64,000 nt of DNA from DATJPD01 sp036394195 (GCA_036394195.1 DASWFO010000335.1:1-64000); one strand, 5' to 3'. Shown: positions 19,774 to 28,728, counted from the first letter of the stretch. Program-made: numbers and translations. Notes: generated by a model from the sequence alone, not told the origin.

Positions 19774-20751
19774 ATGAAACGGGGCCGCGGGCGGATTCTA
19801 CCGGCGCTGCTCGCGTGGGCGTCGCTTGCGGCCGCGGGGTCGTCCCAGGCCCAGTCCTATCCGACGCGCCCGATCACCGCGATCTGCGGGTTTTCGGCGG
19901 GGACGGGAGCCGACGTGCTCACCCGCTATTTCACGGAAAAGCTCCGCGTGCTCGCCGGACAGCCGGTGGTGGTCGAGAACAAGGTCGGCGCGCTGACCGT
20001 CGTGGCGAGCGACGCGGTCGCCAAGGCGAAGCCCGACGGGTACACGATCTACATCGCGCCGGGCAATGCGAGCTTCGCCACGCCGCCGCATCTCTTCAAG
20101 AAGCTGCCGTTCAACCCGATCGCCGACTTCATGCCGGTGACGACGCTCATCACCACGCCGTTCGTGCTGACCGTCAGCCCGGAGTTGAACATCTCAAGCG
20201 TCGGCGAACTCACGCGTCACCTCAAGACGCGGGGCGACAAGGCGACGTATGCGTATGGAACGTCGTTTGGCCAGGTGGCCTCCGAGCTCTACAAGCGGGT
20301 TGCCCAGGTGCCCGGTCATCCGGTGGCGTACCGGACCGGCCTCAATAGCCTGACCGACATGAAGTCGGGCGAAATCGACTTCATGTTCACCGATGTCTCG
20401 TCGGCGACCATGCAGATGCAGCAAGGGTTTCTGCGGATCATCGCGGTGACCACGGCCGAGCGCTCGCCGGCGAATCCGGAACTGCCGACGCTGCGCGAGC
20501 AGGGGCTTCCAGAGTTCGATCTCGCCGCGTGGTGGGGCGTGTGGCTGCCGGTGGGAGCACCCGAGCCCGTCGCTGCGAGGCTGGAGACATGGTTCAACCA
20601 GATTGTCGCCATGGAGGAGACGCGCGTCTTCCTCGCCAGGATCGGATCCGCACCCTGGCCGGGCAATCGTCAGATGCTCGCCGCTGCGACGCCGCGCGAA
20701 ATCGAAAAATGGGGCCGACTGATCCGCGACGCGAATATAGAGCCGCAATGA
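19774..20751 (+). CDS. TctC/Bug family solute receptor (orphan)
   Basis: Periplasmic receptor of the tripartite tricarboxylate transporter type, 325 residues. Signal peptide RGRILPALLAWASLAAAGSSQAQ; mature YPTRPITAICGFSAGTGADVLTRY and GQPVVVENKVG are the standard first and second Bug motifs. It should bind a small carboxylate. No tctA or tctB gene is near, as often for Bug proteins in these bacteria. GGGAGG is 7 nt before the ATG at 19774. The CATAAT at 19750-19755 is a possible -10 but no clear -35 was seen. Confidence 0.85.
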   Translation: MKRGRGRILPALLAWASLAAAGSSQAQSYPTRPITAICGFSAGTGADVLTRYFTEKLRVLAGQPVVVENKVGALTVVASDAVAKAKPDGYTIYIAPGNASFATPPHLFKKLPFNPIADFMPVTTLITTPFVLTVSPELNISSVGELTRHLKTRGDKATYAYGTSFGQVASELYKRVAQVPGHPVAYRTGLNSLTDMKSGEIDFMFTDVSSATMQMQQGFLRIIAVTTAERSPANPELPTLREQGLPEFDLAAWWGVWLPVGAPEPVAARLETWFNQIVAMEETRVFLARIGSAPWPGNRQMLAAATPREIEKWGRLIRDANIEPQ

Positions 20752-20790
20752 CGGCGCGGGCCGGCGGGAGCGGCCGTGCGGTTGCCGCTG

Positions 20791-21165
20791 TTATGAAGCC
20801 GCGGCCGCGCGCGGCTTGGACAACAGCTCGACCTTGACGCCGAGAGCCGGTGCCGCCGTCTCGCCCCACGCATACAGCGCTTCTAGGATTGGACGCAGCG
20901 ATTTTCCGCTGGCGGTCAATTCATAGACGACGCGGGACTTGGCACCCTGCAGGCGCCGGCGCCGCAGGAGGCCGCGTTCTTCGAGGTCGCGCAGCCGCTC
21001 CGTCAGCACCTTGTCGCTGAGCCGCGGCACGCGGGCGCGCAGCTCGCCGTAGCGAAGCGCGCCCTCCTTCAGGTGCGCGAGGATGACGGCTTTCCACTTT
21101 CCGGCCAGCACCTCGAGCGTGAGCTCGACCGGACAGCCGAATGTCGTCGGGAGTCGCTTCACCAT
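20791..21165 (-). CDS. HxlR family transcriptional regulator
   Basis: Winged-helix regulator of 124 residues. CPVELTLEVLAGKWKAVILAHL is the family signature with the conserved Cys near residue 11, followed by the wing with SDKVLTERLRDLEERGLL and a YELTASGKSL segment. HxlR proteins often sense aldehydes, quinones or redox state through this Cys. It is divergent from the isochorismatase-fold gene at 21263, with a perfect inverted repeat between the two, so it probably controls that gene and itself. Confidence 0.88.
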   Translation of the reverse strand: MVKRLPTTFGCPVELTLEVLAGKWKAVILAHLKEGALRYGELRARVPRLSDKVLTERLRDLEERGLLRRRRLQGAKSRVVYELTASGKSLRPILEALYAWGETAAPALGVKVELLSKPRAAAAS

Positions 21166-21204
21166 CGGTGCTTCTTCCCTCGCGCGGCGGCTGACGAGTC
21201 CTTA

Positions 21205-21224
21205 CCAAACAGTGCGTTGTTTGG
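21205..21224. promoter_or_regulatory. Inverted repeat, probable HxlR operator
   Basis: CCAAACA (21205-21211), spacer GTGCGT, TGTTTGG (21218-21224): a perfect 7-bp inverted repeat in the 97-nt gap between the HxlR gene and the divergent isochorismatase-fold gene. Position and symmetry fit an operator for a dimeric winged-helix protein. Confidence 0.55.
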
Positions 21225-21262
21225 CCAGCTTTCGCCACGATAGATTCGCCGGCATTGTGCCC

Positions 21263-21916
21263 ATGAAGCGGATCTTCGGCCTCGACATCCCGTGCACCCT
21301 CGAAGACGTCTGCGACGAGCGGCGGCTGGCGCTTCTCGTCTACGACATGCAAATCGGCATCGTCAGCCAGTTGAAGGACGGCGACGCCGTCATCGGCCGC
21401 GTGCGCCAGGTTCTCGACGCCGCCCGGGCGGCGGGCGTGCGCGTCTTCTTCACCCGCCATATGTCGCTGCCGAAGGAGCTCATGGGCGCCTTTCACTACC
21501 GGATGGCGATGGCTTGGCAGCGCGTCGACGATCCGGAGCGGGTCATGCCGTGGTTCTTGCGCGATTCACCGGGATTTCCCATCGTCCCGCAGCTGGCGCC
21601 CTCGGCGAGCGAGGCGATTTTCGACAAGATCGCCATGTCGGCCTTCGAAGGCACGCCGCTCAACCTGGCCCTGCGCGACTGCGGCATCGCCGCCGTCGCC
21701 ATTGTCGGCATCGCGATGGAAATCGGCATCGAGCCGACGGCGCGCCACGCGGCGGATCTGGGCTTCGTGCCGGTCATCGTCACCGACGCCTGCGGCGCCG
21801 GCCATCAGGATGCCGCCACGCGATCGCTCGCCAGTCTGGCCTTCGCCGGCGACTCGCTGCTGACGGACGCGGCGGAGTTCTGCCGGCTGATCCGGCGACC
21901 CCGGCCGGGTGGATGA
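21263..21916 (+). CDS. Isochorismatase-fold hydrolase without the active-site Cys
   Basis: Isochorismatase-like protein of 217 residues. The catalytic Asp (LLVYDMQIGI) and Lys (FDKIAMSAFEGTPL) are present. The loop that carries the nucleophilic Cys in amidohydrolase members (G-x-x-TDxCxxxTAR) here reads GIAMEIGIEPTARHA, so Gly stands where Cys is expected. True isochorismatases (EntB, PhzD) also lack that Cys, so the reaction may be a vinyl-ether or other Cys-free hydrolysis. Start at 21263 ATG is assumed; a GTG at 21257 is the alternative. It is probably controlled by the divergent HxlR protein. It ends 4 nt from the convergent cysK-like gene. Confidence 0.8.
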   Translation: MKRIFGLDIPCTLEDVCDERRLALLVYDMQIGIVSQLKDGDAVIGRVRQVLDAARAAGVRVFFTRHMSLPKELMGAFHYRMAMAWQRVDDPERVMPWFLRDSPGFPIVPQLAPSASEAIFDKIAMSAFEGTPLNLALRDCGIAAVAIVGIAMEIGIEPTARHAADLGFVPVIVTDACGAGHQDAATRSLASLAFAGDSLLTDAAEFCRLIRRPRPGG

Positions 21917-21920
21917 CCGG

Positions 21921-22892
21921 TTAGAGTCCTTCGAACAGGGCGGTCGAGAGGTAACGCTCGGCGAAGGACGGGATGATGGTCACGATCAACTTGCCCTTCA
22001 TCTCCGGGCGGCGGGCGACTTTGAGCGTCGCGGCGAGGGCCGCACCCGAGGAGATGCCGCCGGGAATGCCTTCGCGGCGCGCCAGGCGCTTCGCCCAGTC
22101 GAACGATTCCTCGTTGGTCACCTGGATGATCTCGTCGATCTGCTTGGTGTCGAGGATGTCCGGCACGAAACCGGCGCCGATCCCTTGGATCGGATGCGGG
22201 GCCGGCTGTCCGCCCGACAGGACCGGACTCGCCGTCGGCTCGACCGCAATCATCTTGAGACCCGGCTTGCGCGGCTTGAGGGCCTGCGCGCAGCCCGTCA
22301 GGGTCCCGCCCGTGCCGATGCCCGACACGATCACGTCGACCCGGCCCTCGGTGTCGGCCCAGATCTCCTCGGCGGTGGTGCGCCGGTGAATGTCGGGATT
22401 GGCCGGGTTGCCGAACTGGTTCGGGATCACCGCACCCGGGTTCTGCGCCAGCAGCTCGTTGGCGCGCGCGATGGCGCCCTTCATCCCCTTCTCGCGCGGC
22501 GTCAGCTCCACTTCGGCGCCGAGGAAGCGCAGCATCTTCCGCCGCTCGACCGACACGGATTCGGGCATGGTCAGGATGAGGCGGTAGCCGCGGGCGGCGC
22601 AGACGAAGGCGAGGCCGATTCCCGTATTGCCGGATGTCGGCTCGATGACCAGCCCGCCGGGTTGGATGCGGCCGGCGGCCTCCAGCGCCTCGATCATGCT
22701 GACGCCGATGCGGTCCTTGACGCTCGCAATGGGATTGAAGAATTCGAGCTTCAGGCAGATCTCCGCCGCTAGCCCCTCGTCGCGCGAGATATTCGGGATG
22801 CGCACCAGCGGCGTGTTGCCGATGGTCTCGGCGATGCTGTCGTAGATTCGGCCGCGGAGCGGACGATCGAGTTTGAGCGGTTTCCGGGTCAT
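21921..22892 (-). CDS. cysK: Cysteine synthase A
   Basis: PLP enzyme making cysteine from O-acetylserine and sulfide; 323 residues. The PLP lysine is in FFNPIASVKDRIGVSMIE, the substrate loop is PTSGNTGIGLAF, and the phosphate-binding loop is SGIGTGGTLTG; GIPGGISSGAAL and the C-terminal IIPSFAERYLSTALFEGL are standard. The ATG at 22892 is chosen; the frame extends upstream without other signals. The rather long basic N-terminal stretch TRKPLKLDRPLRGRIYDS is a mild oddity. No cysE or sulfate gene is adjacent. Confidence 0.92.
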   Translation of the reverse strand: MTRKPLKLDRPLRGRIYDSIAETIGNTPLVRIPNISRDEGLAAEICLKLEFFNPIASVKDRIGVSMIEALEAAGRIQPGGLVIEPTSGNTGIGLAFVCAARGYRLILTMPESVSVERRKMLRFLGAEVELTPREKGMKGAIARANELLAQNPGAVIPNQFGNPANPDIHRRTTAEEIWADTEGRVDVIVSGIGTGGTLTGCAQALKPRKPGLKMIAVEPTASPVLSGGQPAPHPIQGIGAGFVPDILDTKQIDEIIQVTNEESFDWAKRLARREGIPGGISSGAALAATLKVARRPEMKGKLIVTIIPSFAERYLSTALFEGL

Positions 22893-23023
22893 GGAACGGC
22901 GGCCCCTTTTTCCGCGTCGAGACGGGTTCGGATTGACACTACCTGACCGGAAGCCGGCCGTCTGCAGGCACCAGGCTGCGTCGCGGTCCAGAAACGACGC
23001 GGCGCGCAGCCGCGCTCCGGCCC

Positions 23024-24118
23024 TTACTCCGGCGCCGCAAACCGCTTCACGATTTCGGGCGCAAACCGCAGGCCCAGTCCCGGCCGCGACGGCACCGTCA
23101 TTTCGCCGCGTTCCGGCAGCGGCGGATCCTCGAACAGCCGCATCGTCCACGGCATGTACTCGACCACCCGCCCATTTGGCACGGCCGCGATCAGGTGAAC
23201 ATGCACCTCGGGGATGAGGTGGCTGACGACCGGTACGTTGAACGCCTCGGCCATGCCGGCCACCTTCATCCACTGGGTGATGCCGCCGACGCGGAAGAGG
23301 TCGATCATCGCGATGTCGACCGAACGCGCCTCGAGCATGTGGCGGAACGGGACGATGCCGTAGACGTACTCGCCGCCGGCTACTGGCGTCGACAGCTGAT
23401 CGGTCACATGGGCGAGGCCCTTGTAGTCGTCATGCGCCGTCACGTCTTCGAGCCAGGCCAGGTGGAACTCCTCGAGTCGGCGGCCGATGGCGACCGCCTC
23501 GTCCACGGACCAGCGCTGGTTGATGTCGCACATCAACGCGGTCTCGGGCCCGACGGCCTCGCGGACCGCGCGGATGCGCGCCACCTCGCGCTCCGGTGAC
23601 GTGTCGCCGGGCAGGGCCGCCTGGGTCTTCATCTGGGTGAAGCCGCGCTTCACCAGCCGTTCGGCCGCCTTGGCCATGTGATCCGGCGGGAACGTCCGCA
23701 TCAGCGCGCCGCTCGCATAGGCTGGCACGCGGGCGCGCCGCCCGCCGAGCAGGGTTGCCAGCGGCAGATTGAGCGCTTTGCCCTTGATGTCCCACAGCGC
23801 CGTGTCGAGGGCCGAGAGGGCGAGGGTGAAGATGCCGCCGGGGCCGGACGTGCCGGCGGCCGCGCGCAGCTTGTCCGCGATCGCTTCGACGTGCAGCGGA
23901 TCCTCGTTCACGATGAGGGCGCCCAGGGCGTCGACGGCGGCCTTCAGGCTGCGCGTCAAGGCGCCGCCGAAGAAGGTGACACCCAGCCCTTCGATGCCGT
24001 CTTTGGTCGCGACGGTGACGGCGACGAAGTCGCGCGTCCCCGGGACGGTCGGTCCATCGGCCAGCGGCTCGTCGGCCGGCAGGGACACGATCCGCGACTG
24101 AACCCGTTCGATTTTCAT
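23024..24118 (-). CDS. Mandelate racemase/muconate lactonizing enzyme family protein
   Basis: Enolase-superfamily enzyme, 364 residues, which abstracts a proton alpha to a carboxylate with Mg bound. The N-terminal capping domain begins KIERVQSRIVSLPADEPL. The barrel shows MKTQAALPG (the K-x-Q variant of the K-x-K motif), the metal ligands ALMCDINQRWS (Asp), LAWLEDV (Glu) and VAGGEYVYG (Glu), then SHLIPEVHVHL. This arrangement suits a sugar-acid dehydratase or racemase, substrate unknown. GGGAGG is 7 nt before the ATG. It is divergent from the cyclase gene at 24240. Confidence 0.88.
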   Translation of the reverse strand: MKIERVQSRIVSLPADEPLADGPTVPGTRDFVAVTVATKDGIEGLGVTFFGGALTRSLKAAVDALGALIVNEDPLHVEAIADKLRAAAGTSGPGGIFTLALSALDTALWDIKGKALNLPLATLLGGRRARVPAYASGALMRTFPPDHMAKAAERLVKRGFTQMKTQAALPGDTSPEREVARIRAVREAVGPETALMCDINQRWSVDEAVAIGRRLEEFHLAWLEDVTAHDDYKGLAHVTDQLSTPVAGGEYVYGIVPFRHMLEARSVDIAMIDLFRVGGITQWMKVAGMAEAFNVPVVSHLIPEVHVHLIAAVPNGRVVEYMPWTMRLFEDPPLPERGEMTVPSRPGLGLRFAPEIVKRFAAPE

Positions 24119-24239
24119 GACCGATCCTCCCAGGGACGAGAATGGCGGATTCAGGGCCGGCCTTCCAGGGGCGATCGCTTGGTGCCCGGACGCCGCAAGC
24201 ACTCTGGCCTCGCCGCCGCCGCCCCCGTAAATTGGCGGC

Positions 24240-27200
24240 ATGGGGGAGTTGCAGGACTGGCTCAAGCAGAACGGTCTCGAGGCGCTCGCCACCGTTCTGG
24301 TGGCGAATGACATCGACCTCGACATTCTGTCGGACCTCACCGAGCAGGATCTCGAGCGTCTGGGCCTGTCGCTCGGCCAGCGGCGGCGGCTCTTGAAGGC
24401 CATCGCCGGTCGAGCCGCGGCCTCGGCCGCCCCGCCGCAACGATCCGCGCCCGCGCCGTCCGCGGACGCGCCGGCGCCTCGCGAAGCCGAGCGCCGCCAG
24501 ATCACCGTGATGTTCTGCGACCTTGTCGGCTCCACGGAGTTGTCGGCGCGCCTCGATCCCGAAGACATGAGCCGGCTGATCCGCGCCTATCAGGACGCCT
24601 GCGCCGGCGCCATCGCGCGCTTCGACGGCTTCCTGGCGAAACTCATGGGCGACGGCGTGCTCGCCTATTTCGGCTTCCCGCAGGCCCACGAAGACAGCGC
24701 CGAGCGCGCGGTGCGCGCGGCCCTGGCCATCGTCGCCGCGCTGCCCGGGCTGGCCGCCGCCAGCGGGCAGCGGCTCCACACCCGCATCGGCATCGCCACC
24801 GGCCTGGTCGTGGTCGGCGACATCGTCGGCACTGGCGTCGCGCGCGAGCAGTCGATCGTCGGCGAGACGCCAAACCTGGCCGCGCGCCTGCAGGCGCTGG
24901 CGTCGCCGGATGCGATCCTGGTGAGTCGAACCACGCATCGGCTGCTCGGCCGCATCTTCGATCTCGACAGCGTTGGCACGCACGCCCTAAAGGGCTTTGC
25001 TGAGCCGGTCGCCGTCTGGCGGATCCGCGGCGAATCCGCGGTCGGCAGCCGCTTCGCGGCGGCGCGTTCCGAGCATCGCGTGCCCTTCGTCGGCCGCGAG
25101 CATGAGATCGGGATGTTGCTTGACCGCTGGCGCCTCGCGGCGTCGGGCGAGGGGCAGTTCGTGCTGGTGGCCGGCGAGGCGGGAATCGGCAAGTCGCGGC
25201 TGATCGACGCCTTCCGGGAGCGTTGCGGCGACGAGCCGGTGTTCGCCGGCCTCCAATGCTCGTCGCATCACGCGAACACAGCCCTCTACCCGGTGATCCG
25301 CTACCTCGAGCTGATGGCCGGCTTTGTCGGCGACGATTCGCCGGCGGTCAAGCTCGCCAAGCTGCGCACTCTGTTCGTGTCGCCGATTGGTTCAGAAGGC
25401 AGCGCCGGTGCCGACACGCCGGTGCATCTGTTCGCCGGCCTGATGTCGCTGCCGACCGACGACTGCCCCGCCCAGTCGCAGGAAGGTATCTCGGATCTGA
25501 CGCCGGCGCAGCGCAGGGCTGCGACGATCGCCGCCTTCGTTGACCACATCGTCCGTGTGGCACGCCGTCAACCGGTGCTGTTTTTGCTCGAAGACGCGCA
25601 CTGGATCGATCCCTCCACGGTCGAGCTGGTCGCGCATCTGATCGACGCGATTCAATCGGCGCCGGTCCTGGTCGTCGTGACCGCGCGGCCCGACTTCGCC
25701 TCGCCGTGGACCGGCCGCGCGCATGCCGGCCAGCTCACGCTCAGCCGCCTCGGCCGCGCGCAGTGCGCCGAGATGGTCGCCGCTGTCGCCGCGGCGCATG
25801 CCATCCCGACGGACCTGCGCGACGACATCGTGGCAAAGACCGACGGAGTGCCGTTGTTCGTCGAGGAGCTGACCAAGACCATTCTCGAATCTGCGGCGCC
25901 GGACCGCTCCGCCGTGCCGGCCACCTTGCAGGATTCGCTGATGGCGCGCCTCGACCGGCTGGGCGAGGCGAAGGAGACGGCCCAGATCGCCGCCGTCATT
26001 GGCCGCCAGTTCCCGCAGGCGTTGCTCGCCGCAGTGGCACCGCTCGGCGGCGCCGATCTCGAGGCCGTGCTGGCGCGCCTAGTGCAGGGCGAGATCGTGT
26101 TTCCGCAGCGTCAGGCGCTGGAGACCAGCTACGTGTTCAAGCACGCGCTACTGCGCGATGCGGCGTATGACAGCCTACTCCGTGCGCGCCGCCAGGCGCT
26201 GCATGAGCGGATCGCCAAGGCGCTGGAGGAGCGCTTCCCGACCGTCGCAGCGGCCGAGCCGGAGTTGCTCGCCTACCATTACGCGGCGGCAGGCCGTGCG
26301 GACGCTGCCGCCCTTGCTCACGAACGGGCGGCGGACCGCGCGGCTGCGCGCTCCGCCTATGCCGAGGCGGTGGCGCATCTCTCGGCGGCGCTGGAACAGA
26401 CCCGCAAACTGCCGGACCACGCCCGGCGCGAGCTGACGCTCCTGCTCAAGCTCAATCCGGCACTGTCGATCGTCAAAGGTTTGAGCAGCCCGGAGGTGAT
26501 GGAGCCGGCGTCGCGCGCCTATGAGATCGCCCAGGGCCTCGGCGACAGCCCCGAGCTGTTCAAGGCAACCTGGAACCTCTGGTACGCCTTGAACATGGGG
26601 CGGCGGCGCGACGAGGCGCAAGCGCGGGCGGAGGAGCTGGTGGCACTCGGCCAGCGTCTGAACGACGATGACCTCTTCCTCGAAGCGATCCACTGCCGCT
26701 GGGCGACCGCGCTGTTCCGCGGCGATCTCGCGGTCGCGTTTGCGGACAGCCGGGAAGGGGTGCGGCGGTACGACCCCGCGCGCCATCACGAGCTGGGTCC
26801 GGCCTTCGGCGGCCACGACCCGGGTGTGTGCGCACATTGTATCCAGGCGCAGACGCTCGCCGCCGTCGGCGATGTCGATCACGCCCGACATGCCCTGAAG
26901 TCCGGCATCGCGCTGGCGGAAAAGCTGGGACATCAACACACCCTGGCGCATGCTTATTCGCTGGCGACCTTCATGCACAAACAGGTCGGCGATCCAGTGG
27001 CGACGGAAGAGGCGGCGCGGCGCATGGTGCAGATCGCGGAGAAATGGAACTTTCCCATGCACCGGGCCATCGGACTCTTTTTTTTGGGTTGGGCGCAAGC
27101 GGTCGGGTCAGATTTCGGCGCGGGCCTCCGGCAGATGGAGGCAGAGTTCGAACCCGCCTTCACGCTCGGCCCATGGCCGAACTACATCGCCATGGCGATG

Positions 27201-27452
27201 GCCGATATACGGCTGCGGGCGGGGCGGGCCGAGGAAGCGCTGCAGCTCGTGGATCAGACGCTGGTGGCCATGCGCGGTCCGGATCCCGGCTTCTACCTGC
27301 CGGAGTTACTGCGCATCGGCGACAACTGTCGCGCCCGGCTCGGCGGAAATCATTCGGACGATCCATCGGAAGCCGCAGCCGCGATCGGTGAGCTCCGCCG
27401 TCGCTACGAGGAGCGGATGGCCGCGCTCAAGGCAGCGACCGCCGCCGACTAG
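24240..27452 (+). CDS. SAM domain - class III cyclase - AAA ATPase - TPR protein
   Basis: A 1070-residue signalling protein. Order: SAM domain (about 1-58, GELQDWLKQNGLEALATVLV), Pro/Ala linker, class III nucleotide cyclase (about 85-265; metal Asp 94 in VMFCDLVGST and Asp 138 in KLMGDGVLAYFG; GETPNLAARLQ holds the Asn/Arg pair), AAA/STAND-like ATPase (Walker A AGEAGIGKSR about 313; LFLLEDAHWID as Walker B), and C-terminal TPR-like repeats. It probably makes cAMP in response to a protein or small-molecule signal. SAM plus cyclase plus large ATPase architecture is frequent in Bradyrhizobium and relatives. No clear ribosome site precedes the ATG. Confidence 0.85.
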   Translation: MGELQDWLKQNGLEALATVLVANDIDLDILSDLTEQDLERLGLSLGQRRRLLKAIAGRAAASAAPPQRSAPAPSADAPAPREAERRQITVMFCDLVGSTELSARLDPEDMSRLIRAYQDACAGAIARFDGFLAKLMGDGVLAYFGFPQAHEDSAERAVRAALAIVAALPGLAAASGQRLHTRIGIATGLVVVGDIVGTGVAREQSIVGETPNLAARLQALASPDAILVSRTTHRLLGRIFDLDSVGTHALKGFAEPVAVWRIRGESAVGSRFAAARSEHRVPFVGREHEIGMLLDRWRLAASGEGQFVLVAGEAGIGKSRLIDAFRERCGDEPVFAGLQCSSHHANTALYPVIRYLELMAGFVGDDSPAVKLAKLRTLFVSPIGSEGSAGADTPVHLFAGLMSLPTDDCPAQSQEGISDLTPAQRRAATIAAFVDHIVRVARRQPVLFLLEDAHWIDPSTVELVAHLIDAIQSAPVLVVVTARPDFASPWTGRAHAGQLTLSRLGRAQCAEMVAAVAAAHAIPTDLRDDIVAKTDGVPLFVEELTKTILESAAPDRSAVPATLQDSLMARLDRLGEAKETAQIAAVIGRQFPQALLAAVAPLGGADLEAVLARLVQGEIVFPQRQALETSYVFKHALLRDAAYDSLLRARRQALHERIAKALEERFPTVAAAEPELLAYHYAAAGRADAAALAHERAADRAAARSAYAEAVAHLSAALEQTRKLPDHARRELTLLLKLNPALSIVKGLSSPEVMEPASRAYEIAQGLGDSPELFKATWNLWYALNMGRRRDEAQARAEELVALGQRLNDDDLFLEAIHCRWATALFRGDLAVAFADSREGVRRYDPARHHELGPAFGGHDPGVCAHCIQAQTLAAVGDVDHARHALKSGIALAEKLGHQHTLAHAYSLATFMHKQVGDPVATEEAARRMVQIAEKWNFPMHRAIGLFFLGWAQAVGSDFGAGLRQMEAEFEPAFTLGPWPNYIAMAMADIRLRAGRAEEALQLVDQTLVAMRGPDPGFYLPELLRIGDNCRARLGGNHSDDPSEAAAAIGELRRRYEERMAALKAATAAD

Positions 27453-27576
27453 ACCGGCGCAGGCGCTGTTGAATCCGCCGGCAAGAATTGGCTAGGACGT
27501 GCACTCACAAATCGAGATTGGTGAGCGGAGCCTAGCCTATCGGCTTTGCAACGGTCTGCGGACGGGCTTCGACGCC

Positions 27577-28380
27577 CTAACGTGGTCTTACGGGCTGTGG
27601 GGCGGCGATACGGCGACTACGCCTATCTGTTGTCCTGCCCGGCGTGTCTCCGGCGCCGCCTCGCTCGCTACCAGCGGATGCCGCATTCAGAGCGCGCATC
27701 GCCGCGGGAGCACCCTTAAGAAAGCGCGCGACAGCGGCTTTAACAACCGGACCAAGGTGATCGGGCGTCTTCATGTCATACACCCAACGCCGAACGGCCA
27801 AATAGAACAGTTCTCCGTGGAGACCCCAGGCTATTTCCAGTTCCTCCCTGGACAGGGCTGCCCCATCTGGCAGACCGGCGGCGCGTCTCAATTCAATCGC
27901 TAACGGTTCTATGACTCTCTTCTGTACGAGATCGAGGTAACGCTGACTTATGCCGACCCCCTTCAGGCCGGCAAACACAAAGATTCGAACCCAGTCATAG
28001 CGGAAGATCGCCGCGAGGTAAGATTCGTAGAAATCAATCAGGCGCGCCTCAAGTGGCTTCGTCGGATCGCGGAGAACGGTCTCCCACTCGGGCTGCCAGC
28101 GATCGAGATACATTTCCTTGTAGACGCGTTCGATCAAGGCTTCCTTGGTCGGGAAATAGCGGAACAAGTTCTGATGGGTGATACCAAGGCGCGTCGCCAA
28201 ATCCCGAAGACCACCGTCGAAACCAACCTCGGCGAAAAAAGCGACAGCACCATCCACAATCTCCCGCTCGCGATCCTCCGGATCCAAGCGGCGTCTGCGC
28301 TTGGGCGGAGGCCCATGCTCTGGCGCGTTCATCCCTCGACGACGCCGAGCTTTCGTCGATTTGCTTTTCTGTTGAGGCAT
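27577..28380 (-). CDS. TetR family repressor of the 28.8-33.9 kb operon
   Basis: TetR-type regulator of 267 residues with a long basic N-terminal arm (about 45 residues: KSKSTKARRRRGMNAPEHG and PPPKRRRRL) and the HTH at about GGLRDLATRLGITHQNLFRYFPTKEALIERVYKEM. The ligand domain follows; the C-terminus is again basic. ATG at 28380 is used; alternatives are TTG 28389 and ATG 28332. It is divergent from the efflux operon, and three copies of a palindrome lie between, so it likely represses that operon and perhaps itself. Its codon use looks less GC-rich than its neighbours, a possible sign of transfer. Confidence 0.85.
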   Translation of the reverse strand: MPQQKSKSTKARRRRGMNAPEHGPPPKRRRRLDPEDREREIVDGAVAFFAEVGFDGGLRDLATRLGITHQNLFRYFPTKEALIERVYKEMYLDRWQPEWETVLRDPTKPLEARLIDFYESYLAAIFRYDWVRIFVFAGLKGVGISQRYLDLVQKRVIEPLAIELRRAAGLPDGAALSREELEIAWGLHGELFYLAVRRWVYDMKTPDHLGPVVKAAVARFLKGAPAAMRALNAASAGSERGGAGDTPGRTTDRRSRRIAAPQPVRPR

Positions 28381-28622
28381 CTGACCCAACCTGTCGTTCC
28401 AAATTTGTGATCACCATAAACCACTGATGACCGGGCGCCAATTAACATCGGCCAAGCCAGCCGCCGCTCGGGGTCTAGTGGACCGAACCAGAGTGGACCG
28501 AAGTGATCAGTGGAATCGGACAGGGGCGCTCTAGCCGACAGGGTGATCCCAAGGCGGCAGCCGACCGAGACTGGACCTATCCCCAAAAGGACTTTTTTTA
28601 TCCGCTAGTCCTGCGAATTTAC

Positions 28623-28636
28623 TTACCGACCGGTAA
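28623..28636. promoter_or_regulatory. TetR operator copy 1 (TTACCG-AC-CGGTAA)
   Basis: Perfect 6-bp arms TTACCG and CGGTAA around AC. First of three copies in the gap between the TetR gene and the hydrolase-efflux operon. Confidence 0.7.
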
Positions 28637-28671
28637 TTAGATTGACTCTGCGCTCCGTCGTATTTAGCTAG

Positions 28672-28685
28672 TTGCCGGTCGGTAA
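28672..28685. promoter_or_regulatory. TetR operator copy 2 (TTGCCG-GT-CGGTAA)
   Basis: Second copy with one arm mismatch (TTGCCG). Its centre is 49 nt from copy 1. The flanking AATTA is shared with copy 1. Confidence 0.65.
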
Positions 28686-28714
28686 TTAACGGCACATCAC
28701 GCCCTGGTCACTAA

Positions 28715-28728
28715 TTACCGAACGGTAA
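28715..28728. promoter_or_regulatory. TetR operator copy 3 (TTACCG-AA-CGGTAA)
   Basis: Third copy, perfect arms around AA, centre 43 nt from copy 2 and about 34 nt before the hydrolase ATG at 28756, where a bound repressor would block transcription or its start. Confidence 0.7.

Noticed and set aside
27499..27903. 134-codon plus-strand frame with mixed composition
   Set aside because: Overlaps the TetR gene on the other strand and has no family match or ribosome site.
27970..27995. Another GATTCGAACCC tRNA-like word
   Set aside because: It lies inside the TetR coding sequence (YDWVRIFVFAG) and has no cloverleaf.
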